Shown here: positions 1-5,458 of the stretch, piece by piece
How the letters are laid out: every line of letters starts with the position of its first letter
Position numbering within the stretch: position 1 is the stretch's first letter
Assembly: GCA_036278935.1 (NCBI GenBank)
Contig: DASUKA010000153.1
Coordinates: forward strand, 1-5,458
Length of the DNA stretch: 5,458 nucleotides
Source: DASSNR01 sp036278935
GTDB taxonomy: Bacteria; Gemmatimonadota; Gemmatimonadetes; Gemmatimonadales; Gemmatimonadaceae
Direction: 5' to 3'
Notes under the pieces: generated by a model
Seen by the model: only the letters and a program-made list of their open reading frames with translations
Database searches by the model: none
What the model was told of the DNA's origin: nothing
Program-made: the position numbers and the translations under genes

Positions 1-1647
1 TACATGCTGCATCAGGCGCGGGAGTTCTTCGCGCCCCTCATGGCCGCCGCGCTGTTCGTGCTGCTCATCGTCTGCGCGAACGTGGCCAACCTGCTCCTTG
101 CCCGCACGAGTGGGCGAGAGCGTGAGATCGCGGTGCGGAGCGCGCTGGGCGCCGGACGTGGGCGGCTCGCGCGACACCTCCTCACCGAGAGCTTCGTTCT
201 GGCGCTGCTCGGCGCGGTAGGTGGCGCGCTCCTCGCCTGGTGGAGCGTGCCGCTGCTCAAGAGTTCCGTGCCGGCGAGCCTCACCCGATACATTCCGGGC
301 TGGGGCGCCGTCGCGGTGAACGGGCGTGCGCTCGCGTTCACCATCGCGCTCTCACTCGCGAGTGCGCTGCTCGTTGGCGTGCTCCCGGCGCTGCGCGCGT
401 CACGGCCCGATCTGACGTCGTCGCTCAGGGAGGGTGGACACGACGCCACCGGCGCGCGAGGCGGCCGCGTACGCCACATGCTCGTCGTCGCCGAGTTCGC
501 GCTGGCGCTGGTGCTGCTCGTGAGCGCGGGGCTCATGGTGCAGAGCGTCCGCAATCTGCTCGCCACGAGCACGGGGATGCGCATCGAGCATGTACTCACC
601 ATGTCGATCGAGCTGCCGGAGGCGGGATACGCGGAGGCGGCACGGGCCGGGGCTGTCTATAGAAAAGTGCAATCGGTGGTGGGCGCCCTTCCGGGGGTGC
701 GCAGCGTCGCGGGCATCTCGACGCTCCCGCTCAGTCATGATCGCGACTTCACGCTCTTCAACGTGAGCGGTCGGCCGCACTTCCCGAGGGCGCAGGCGCC
801 GAAGGCAGTCAGTGAGGTCGTCACTCCCGGCTATTTTGCGACGCTCGGCATCCCGCTTCTCGGCGGACGCGACTTCACCGCGCACGATGTCTCGGCCGCT
901 CCGAGAGTGGTGATCATCAGCAGGACCATGGCGGAGCGCTACTGGCCCGGCGACGATGCGATCGGACAGGGACTCGACATCTACGGCACTCCGTATCGGA
1001 TCATTGGCATCGCTGCCGATGTGCGGGACCAGATGGAGCACGCCCCAGCACCCACGATCTATGGGTCGGCGCTGCAGGCCGGCGGCCGCTACTTCACCCT
1101 CGTGGTGCGCGCCGCATGCCCGGCGCGGGCACGGGGGTGTGACCCCACGTCCCTCACGCCCTCCATCCGGCGCGCCATCGCCTCGGTGGATCGGGACATT
1201 GCCATCGCCCAGGTGCGCACCATGCCGCGTGTCGTTGCGGAGTACGTCTCACCGTGGCGACTGCTCATGGGATTGCTCAGCATCTTCGCGGCGCTCGCGC
1301 TCCTCATCGCCGCCGTCGGCATCTACGGTGTGATGATGTACGCCGTGCTCCAGCGCACGCACGAGATCGGGATCCGGATGGCGCTCGGCGCCGATCGGAG
1401 CGCGGTGATCCGGATGATCGTGCGCGACGCGGTGCGCCTCGTCGCCTGGGGTGCGGCATTCGGCGTGCTCGGCGCGCTGGCTGTCAGCCATGGCCTGCCC
1501 TTGATGCTGTACCAGGTGAGCCCGATCGATCCCAAAGTGATCGGCGCCGTTGCCGCGCTGCTTGCCCTCGTCGCCCTCCTGGCGAGCTGGCTCCCGGCGC
1601 GACGCGCGACTGCTGTGGACCCGATAATCGCGCTCCGGAGCGAATGA
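1..1647 (+). CDS. ADOP-family (MacB/FtsX-like) ABC transporter permease, C-terminal part
   Basis: The reading frame is open from the first base, and the visible 548 residues begin at the first FtsX-type membrane domain. The N-terminal membrane helix and first periplasmic domain are therefore off the left edge, and the ATG at position 4 is probably internal. Numbering from that ATG: first FtsX domain with helices at about 9-33, 60-85 and 109-130, including coupling-helix motif REIAVRSALGA (40-50); a further helix at about 157-180; second MacB-type periplasmic domain at about 190-415; second FtsX domain at about 417-540 with HEIGIRMALGA (453-463). It ends with ASWLPARRATAVDP, the typical C-terminus of these duplicated permeases. 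The family is inner-membrane and its substrate is unknown; no ATPase gene is adjacent. An oddity is an insertion of about seven residues carrying C372 and C379 in the second periplasmic domain. The gene converges on the next permease, to which it is clearly homologous. The family call is firm; transport activity is inferred. Confidence 0.5.
   Translation, partial: YMLHQAREFFAPLMAAALFVLLIVCANVANLLLARTSGREREIAVRSALGAGRGRLARHLLTESFVLALLGAVGGALLAWWSVPLLKSSVPASLTRYIPGWGAVAVNGRALAFTIALSLASALLVGVLPALRASRPDLTSSLREGGHDATGARGGRVRHMLVVAEFALALVLLVSAGLMVQSVRNLLATSTGMRIEHVLTMSIELPEAGYAEAARAGAVYRKVQSVVGALPGVRSVAGISTLPLSHDRDFTLFNVSGRPHFPRAQAPKAVSEVVTPGYFATLGIPLLGGRDFTAHDVSAAPRVVIISRTMAERYWPGDDAIGQGLDIYGTPYRIIGIAADVRDQMEHAPAPTIYGSALQAGGRYFTLVVRAACPARARGCDPTSLTPSIRRAIASVDRDIAIAQVRTMPRVVAEYVSPWRLLMGLLSIFAALALLIAAVGIYGVMMYAVLQRTHEIGIRMALGADRSAVIRMIVRDAVRLVAWGAAFGVLGALAVSHGLPLMLYQVSPIDPKVIGAVAALLALVALLASWLPARRATAVDPIIALRSE
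1117..1131. repeat. Perfect inverted repeat inside the permease gene
   Basis: TGCCCG-GCG-CGGGCA has six-base arms and a three-base loop. It lies in the coding sequence and begins exactly at the codon of C372, the first residue of the short insertion missing from the neighbouring permease. Such a palindrome can arise by chance in GC-rich coding DNA. Its coincidence with the insertion is the only reason to list it. Confidence 0.5.
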
Positions 1648-1648
1648 G

Positions 1649-1674
1649 GGCACCGGAGCCCATGTCTCCGCGCC
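1649..1674. terminator. Weak hairpin between convergent permease genes
   Basis: The 62-bp gap between the two stop codons contains a possible stem: GGC (1649-1651) plus CGGAG (1654-1658) pair with CTCCG (1666-1670) plus GCC (1672-1674). The loop is seven bases and there is a small internal asymmetry. No T-run follows on either strand, so this is not a canonical intrinsic terminator. It is the only candidate structure I see for ending either transcript. Confidence 0.5.
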
Positions 1675-1709
1675 GCTGGACCCTGTCGTTCGGGCGCTCC
1701 TGGCCTTCA

Positions 1710-4427
1710 TCAGTCGCCCCGGATGGTTACGACGGGATCTACGCGCGCCGCTCGCCGTGCCGGCAGCCAGCTGGCAAGCAACGCGACCGCGACGAGCAAT
1801 CCCGTGGCGCACGCGAACGTCACCACATCCACCGCGCCGACCCCGAACAGCAGCGACTGCATCACGCGCGTGAGCGCCGCCGCACCAACGAGCCCGAGCA
1901 CCGCACCCACGGCGGTCGTCCACGCGCCTTCGCGGAGCACGAGTCGCACGATGCCGCCCGATGTGGCTCCGATCGCCATCCGCACCCCGATCTCGCGCTG
2001 GCGCTGCGTGACTGAGTACGCGATCAGCCCGTAGATCCCCGCCGCCGCGAGCACGAGCGCGAGCGCGGCGAATGACGTGAGGAGCAGCATGTCGAAGCGG
2101 CGGCTCGCCATCGACTGCGCGATCAGCGTCTCCGCCGTTTCCATGTGCGTGAGCGGGAGCGCGGGGTTCATGGAATGCACGACGTGGCGCACCGCGCCCG
2201 CGACGGCGAGCGGATCGCCGGCGGTGCGGACCACGTAACGCATGCTTCGCGTGGCGTAGTTCGCGACCGTCGAATCGTTCGCGAACTGCAGCACGGGGAA
2301 GTACGTCTCGGGCGTGCTCTGCTCGTCCATCGAGTGCGCCTTCACCGTCCGCACGACGCCGATGATCGTCATCCACGGGTTACGGGATCCCGCAGTGCCC
2401 CACTTCAGGCGGCGACCGATGACGGTCTCGCCAGGGTAGTAGCGCTTGGCGAACTCCTCGTCCACGATCGCCACTGGCGGGGCGCCGACGACATCGTGTG
2501 CATCGAACGTCCGCCCGGCCACGAGCGGGATTCCCATCGCCTTGAAGTAGCCGGGCATCACGAGATCGTTGACGAGGAGCGGCGTCTTCGGCAGCGGCAC
2601 ACCTTCCGGTGTCGCGGCGATCTTCCATTGCCCGGCCATTGGGAGCGTGAAGCCCGCGGTGGCACGCGTCACTCCGGGGATCGCGGCCAGCTGCTCGACG
2701 AGTTGTTGCTCGGCGCGCGCCACCTGCGGCGCGGTCGGGTAGCCGTGCGAGGGGAGGGTCACCTGGAAGGTCAACAGATGCGCCGGGTCGAAGCCAGGGT
2801 CCTGACTCATCGCCTTCGCGAAGCTGCGGAGCAGAAGTCCTGCGCCGGCGGCGAGCACCAGCGCCAGCGCGATCTCGCTCACCACCAGCACGCGCCGCCC
2901 ACGCTGTCGCGCGCGCCCCGTGCTCGTGCCGCGCCCTTCCTCACGGAGTCGTTCGGGGAGCGCGTCCTCGCGTCGCTGCAGCACGGGCGCGAGGGAGAAC
3001 GCGATCGTCGCCAGCAGCACGACCGCGAGTGTCACCGCAAGCACGCGCACGTCGATCCCGATCCGATAGCCATCGAGCAGACCATCGGGCGCGAGCGCGG
3101 CGAGGGCGCGCGTGCCCCAGTGCGCCAGGAGGAGCCCGCCCGCCGCGCCGAGTGTCACCAGCACGGCGCTCTCGGCGAGGAACTGCTGCACGAGACGCCC
3201 GCGCGAGGCGCCGAGCGCCGTGCGCACCGCGATCTCGCGGCTCCGCGCCGCGGCGCGCGCGAGCAGCAACCCGGACACGTTGATGCACGCGATGAGCAGC
3301 ACGAACCCCACGGCGCCGAGCAGGATGAGGAGCGAGCGCCGCACATCGGCCACGAGCCGCTGGCGGAGTGGGACCGCGTTGGCCACGACGGGAAAGCCGC
3401 GAGGAAAGGCATCGGGATGCAGCTCCGCCATACGCGAGGCGATCTCGTTCGCGGCCGCGCGCGCGCGACGGAGCGGAACACCGGGCGCGAGCCGCGCGAT
3501 GTAGAAGGCGTCGTAGCTGTTGCCCCGCTCGTGCATGACGGCCGGCGTCATGCGGAGCGGCACGAAGAAGTCCGCCGCGGGATCGACCTCCAGTCCGGGG
3601 AGGGGAAAGGAGAAGCTCGGCGGCATCACACCAATGACGGTCGTCGGCTTCCCGTCGAGCGTGATCGCGCGACCGATGATCCCCGGGTCGCCGCCGAAGC
3701 GCCGGTGCCACAGCGCGTCGGAGATGATCACGACATCGGGCGAGCCGAGGGCGTCCGCATCGGGTGCGAAGTCGCGGCCGAGCGCGGGGCGGACGCCGAG
3801 CACGCGGAACAGCGACGCCGATGTGCTGAGGCCGGTGACACGCTCGGGTGCATCGCCGCCCGTGAGCGCTGCCGCTTCACCCTTGAACACCGCCGACGCT
3901 GCGAACACCGGTCCGTCGAGCGTCTTGAAGTCCAGATAGTCGGGTGTGGAGATCGTGCCGAAGTTCTGGTCGCCGATCTTCGGCAGCCCCTCACCCACCA
4001 GCACCAACCGGTTGGCGTCGCGGAAGGGGAGCGGGCGGAAGAGTACGGCGTCGACCACCGAGAAGATGGCGGTATTGGCGCCGATGCCCAGCACCAGGCA
4101 GAGCCCGGCGGCAGCCGTGATCGCGCGCTCGCGGCGGAGCTGGCGCAGGGCGACGCGGAGATCGGTGATCACGCCGCGCATGATGTCGGACATCGATCGC
4201 CTCCTGGCGAAGTCTTGGTCGATCTTTGAGCACTCGACGCGCACGCGCGCGAGATCGCCGAGTCGATGCTCGGCTTCGGCGCGCGCCTGCTCCGGATTCA
4301 TTCCGGTGGCGATGTACTCGTCGATGCGCGCCTGGACGTGGAAGGCCAACTCGTCGTCCAGATCGGCACGCGGGTCGCTGCGCCAGAAGCGGAGGTACCG
4401 GTGCCAGAGCGGGTTCGGATCGCGCAT
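1710..4427 (-). CDS. ADOP-family (MacB/FtsX-like) ABC transporter permease, complete
   Basis: This 905-residue protein has the full architecture of the duplicated orphan permeases. Residues 1-60 are a charged helical prefix (DDELAFHVQARIDEYIATGM, 24-43) typical of PadR-linked members. The first membrane helix is at about 103-128 (LGIGANTAIFSVVDAVLFRP), followed by a MacB-type periplasmic domain at about 130-355 and an FtsX domain at about 360-485 with coupling motif REIAVRTALGA (397-407). The second half repeats this: helix 512-534, periplasmic domain 540-770, and FtsX domain 778-900 with REIGVRMAIGA (811-821), for about eight helices in all. It ends with ASWLPARRAARVDP. The ATG at 4427 is chosen because AGGA lies seven bases upstream and the prefix is family-like. 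It lies 36 bp after the PadR gene on the same strand, so the two are probably cotranscribed and repressed by PadR. No ATP-binding gene is present; the substrate is unknown. A perfect AGGAGG before internal Met79 is unusual. Confidence 0.5.
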   Translation of the reverse strand: MRDPNPLWHRYLRFWRSDPRADLDDELAFHVQARIDEYIATGMNPEQARAEAEHRLGDLARVRVECSKIDQDFARRRSMSDIMRGVITDLRVALRQLRRERAITAAAGLCLVLGIGANTAIFSVVDAVLFRPLPFRDANRLVLVGEGLPKIGDQNFGTISTPDYLDFKTLDGPVFAASAVFKGEAAALTGGDAPERVTGLSTSASLFRVLGVRPALGRDFAPDADALGSPDVVIISDALWHRRFGGDPGIIGRAITLDGKPTTVIGVMPPSFSFPLPGLEVDPAADFFVPLRMTPAVMHERGNSYDAFYIARLAPGVPLRRARAAANEIASRMAELHPDAFPRGFPVVANAVPLRQRLVADVRRSLLILLGAVGFVLLIACINVSGLLLARAAARSREIAVRTALGASRGRLVQQFLAESAVLVTLGAAGGLLLAHWGTRALAALAPDGLLDGYRIGIDVRVLAVTLAVVLLATIAFSLAPVLQRREDALPERLREEGRGTSTGRARQRGRRVLVVSEIALALVLAAGAGLLLRSFAKAMSQDPGFDPAHLLTFQVTLPSHGYPTAPQVARAEQQLVEQLAAIPGVTRATAGFTLPMAGQWKIAATPEGVPLPKTPLLVNDLVMPGYFKAMGIPLVAGRTFDAHDVVGAPPVAIVDEEFAKRYYPGETVIGRRLKWGTAGSRNPWMTIIGVVRTVKAHSMDEQSTPETYFPVLQFANDSTVANYATRSMRYVVRTAGDPLAVAGAVRHVVHSMNPALPLTHMETAETLIAQSMASRRFDMLLLTSFAALALVLAAAGIYGLIAYSVTQRQREIGVRMAIGATSGGIVRLVLREGAWTTAVGAVLGLVGAAALTRVMQSLLFGVGAVDVVTFACATGLLVAVALLASWLPARRAARVDPVVTIRGD
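4200..4205 (-). promoter_or_regulatory. Perfect internal Shine-Dalgarno before Met79 of the permease
   Basis: On the minus strand AGGAGG is followed by six bases (CGATCG) and then an in-frame ATG at 4193. Within the full-length frame these bases encode Arg75-Arg76 as a tandem AGG AGG. A start here would give an 827-residue permease lacking the helical prefix. The match is better than the AGGA before the first ATG. Whether ribosomes use it is inference. Confidence 0.5.
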
Positions 4428-4434
4428 CGGCGTG

Positions 4435-4438
4435 TCCT
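4435..4438 (-). promoter_or_regulatory. Ribosome binding site of the complete permease
   Basis: AGGA lies seven bases before the ATG at 4427, inside the 36-bp gap after the PadR stop codon. It supports this start for the full-length, prefix-containing permease. Confidence 0.5.
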
Positions 4439-4463
4439 GCGGGGAGACTCGTGCGTGAGGCGC

Positions 4464-4817
4464 TCAGCCCCACGCCGGGCGCTCGGAGCTCGTGAGCACC
4501 TTCGCCACTGCCGCGGCGAACGCGGACCACGAGGTGGCTTCGCGGCGGAGTTCGGCGCGGCCGCGCGTGGTGAGGCGGTAGAACTTCGCCCGACGGTTGT
4601 TCTCGGACAGTCCCCAACTCGCCTGCACGTACCCGCGCTTCTCGAGGCGGTGCAGGGCGGGGTAGAGGGAGCCCTCCTCGATGCGGAGGGCGTCGTCAGT
4701 CACGTGCTGGAGCCAGCGCGCGACGTCGTAGCCGTGGGCGGGTCCCCACGAGAGCGTCTTCAGGATGAGGACGTCGAGGGTTCCTTGCAGGAGCTCCAGC
4801 GTCTCGGATGCGGGCAT
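4464..4817 (-). CDS. PadR-family transcriptional regulator
   Basis: This 117-residue protein is a winged-helix DNA-binding regulator of the short PadR type that accompanies ADOP permeases. Numbered from the chosen start, the hallmark ELLQGTLDVLILKTL is at 8-22, HGYDVARWLQ at 28-37, the recognition-helix segment EEGSLYPALHRLEKRGYV at 47-64, and the wing with NNRRAKFYRLTTRGR at 73-87. A C-terminal helix suited to dimerisation follows. The length is normal for the family. I chose ATG 4817 because GGGGA lies eight bases upstream and the inferred transcript start leaves a leader of about 23 bases. The in-frame ATG at 4832 would add five residues (MGTTH) but has no ribosome site and sits inside the repeated operator-like motif. 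It lies 36 bp before the permease, so it probably controls its own operon, as is common for PadR proteins. The ligand or signal is unknown. Confidence 0.5.
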   Translation of the reverse strand: MPASETLELLQGTLDVLILKTLSWGPAHGYDVARWLQHVTDDALRIEEGSLYPALHRLEKRGYVQASWGLSENNRRAKFYRLTTRGRAELRREATSWSAFAAAVAKVLTSSERPAWG

Positions 4818-4825
4818 GTGGGTCG

Positions 4826-4830
4826 TCCCC
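4826..4830 (-). promoter_or_regulatory. Ribosome binding site deciding the PadR start
   Basis: GGGGA ends eight bases before ATG 4817. No comparable site precedes ATG 4832. The match to AGGAGG is only partial, so the start choice is likely rather than certain. The site overlaps the downstream copy of the repeated motif. Confidence 0.5.
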
Positions 4831-4874
4831 ATAGAACGTCTTGGGGAAAGGTGCCGTCTATCCCATAGAATGTC
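4827..4874 (-). repeat. Two direct repeats, candidate PadR operator
   Basis: Read on the minus strand, GACATTCTATGGGA (4874-4861) recurs as GACGTTCTATGGGG (4840-4827), 12 of 14 bases identical and 34 bp apart. The upstream copy extends into a dyad, TCTAT-GGG-ATAGA (4869-4857); the downstream copy keeps only the left half. The upstream copy overlaps the -35 box and spacer, and the downstream copy lies near the expected transcript start. This is where an autorepressor would bind. That PadR binds here is inference. Confidence 0.5.
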
Positions 4875-4876
4875 AA
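4848..4876 (-). promoter_or_regulatory. Probable promoter of the PadR-permease operon
   Basis: The minus strand carries a perfect TTGACA at 4876-4871, between the end of the upstream gene and the PadR start. The hexamer 17 bases downstream is CACCTT (4853-4848), a poor match to TATAAT, so the -10 element is weak or unlike the E. coli consensus. Transcription would begin near 4840. The placement relative to the repeated motif supports the call. Confidence 0.5.
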
Positions 4877-4890
4877 GGGGGCAGAGCCGA

Positions 4891-5458
4891 TCAGCGCACC
4901 CCGGTAAAGTCCGCCGTGCCGACCTCCACCACCGTCCCCTCCCGGCGCGGCCGACGCGGCGCGGTGCCCGTCGTGTCCGCCACCGGCACCGCCTCCGCCC
5001 ATATCCCGTACACGCGGTTGTCGTACGCGGTCAGCCACGTGTAATCACCGAGAAACGGCTGCCGCCCCACGAATGCCGAATCGGTCCACGCGTAGTTGGT
5101 GAACGTCCGTCCGCCATTCGTCGAGCGCGCGAGCGTCACGCCCGTCCGCCGGTTGGTCGAATCGGCACGACGGTCGTAGAACTGGACGTAGACGGCGCCG
5201 GTGATCGGGTCCACCGCCATCCACTGGAAGAACTGATCGAGGCCGTCGTGGATCGGATCGTTGTTCACGCGCGCGGGTGTCGACCACGTGCGCCCGTGGT
5301 CGGCCGAGGTGGCGGCGAAGACGTCGATGTCGCCGTTGCGGTAGTCGCTCCACGTCACGTACAGCCGCCCGCCGCCGGCACCCTTGCTGGGCGCGACACC
5401 AATCTGCGGAAAGCCCATCACGCGTGAGACGCCGGGCACGGTGCCGAAGTACGGCGGT
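4891..5458 (-). CDS. BNR/Asp-box sialidase-fold protein, C-terminal part
   Basis: The frame is open to the right edge, so the N-terminus is missing; about 189 residues are visible. A GTG at 5439 in the frame is very likely internal, because coding continues upstream of it. The segment contains a canonical Asp-box SADHGRTW (5307-5284) and a variant STNGGRTF (5124-5101). Family-like blades read YVTWSDYRNGDIDVF and FLGDYTWLTAYDNRVYGIWAEA. These indicate the last blades of a beta-propeller of the sialidase/BNR superfamily, usually exported. Such proteins are often labelled exo-alpha-sialidase, but the catalytic arginines and nucleophile cannot be assessed here, so glycosidase activity is unproven. 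A basic stretch (APRRPRREG) precedes the last strand. It is read in the same direction as PadR, but the PadR promoter lies between them, so it is probably a separate transcription unit. Confidence 0.5.
   Translation of the reverse strand, partial: PPYFGTVPGVSRVMGFPQIGVAPSKGAGGGRLYVTWSDYRNGDIDVFAATSADHGRTWSTPARVNNDPIHDGLDQFFQWMAVDPITGAVYVQFYDRRADSTNRRTGVTLARSTNGGRTFTNYAWTDSAFVGRQPFLGDYTWLTAYDNRVYGIWAEAVPVADTTGTAPRRPRREGTVVEVGTADFTGVR

Noticed and set aside
4..6. ATG as the start of the first permease
   Set aside because: The frame is open upstream to the window edge and the protein begins mid-architecture, lacking the first periplasmic domain, so this Met is almost surely internal.
1058..1065. 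TCTATGGG, resembling the PadR-operator motif, inside the first permease
   Set aside because: It is a single eight-base match within conserved coding sequence (Ile-Tyr-Gly), without the flanking GAC or dyad, so chance is enough.
1249..2376. A 375-codon open frame on the minus strand spanning the convergent gap
   Set aside because: It is a frame-shifted shadow of the 905-residue permease and an antisense shadow of the first permease, with Arg/Ala/His-rich sequence and no domain.
3455..3468. Short alternating CG run
   Set aside because: It encodes Ala/Arg codons in the permease and is ordinary for GC-rich coding DNA.
2145..4229. A 694-codon open frame on the plus strand
   Set aside because: It lies wholly opposite the ADOP permease, its translation is low-complexity and rich in Arg, His, Glu and Gly, and it matches no fold I recognise. 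Long antisense frames are expected in GC-rich coding DNA.
4266..4868. A 200-codon plus-strand frame opposite PadR and the permease start
   Set aside because: It overlaps two well-supported minus-strand genes and the promoter region, and its sequence has no recognisable motif.

Overview
This is a GC-rich bacterial window of about 5.5 kb. It carries three kinds of gene that are often neighbours in Gemmatimonadota and Acidobacteriota: ADOP-type permeases (duplicated MacB/FtsX-like ABC permeases), a PadR-family repressor, and a secreted BNR/Asp-box (sialidase-fold) protein. I favour one of those two phyla, with Gemmatimonadota a little more likely. This rests on gene content and base composition only; there is no rRNA or other taxonomic marker.

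Layout. Positions 1-1647 (+) hold the C-terminal part of one ADOP permease whose beginning lies left of the window. After a 62-bp convergent gap, positions 1710-4427 (-) hold a complete 905-residue ADOP permease. Just upstream of it on the same strand lies a PadR-family regulator (about 4464-4817), 36 bp from the permease, so the two very likely form a regulator-permease operon read right to left. Its control region (about 4826-4876) has a perfect TTGACA -35 box and two copies of a GAC(A/G)TTCTATGGG(A/G) motif, which fit an autoregulatory operator. Positions 4891-5458 (-) hold the C-terminal part of an Asp-box beta-propeller protein that continues past the right edge. Coding density is very high and there is no gene-free stretch over 300 bases. 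I see no RNA genes, CRISPR arrays, insertion sequences or phage genes.

How the genes may work together. In this family PadR usually represses its own operon until a signal releases it. The ADOP permease has two MacB-type periplasmic domains and two FtsX-type membrane domains in one chain, so one polypeptide could supply both permease halves. No ATP-binding subunit gene is visible, as is usual for this family, so the ATPase (if any) would be encoded elsewhere.

Nothing here is clearly a new system. The points most worth a second look are a perfect internal Shine-Dalgarno before Met79 of the complete permease, the repeated operator-like motif around the PadR promoter, and a two-cysteine insertion in the periplasmic domain of the first permease.
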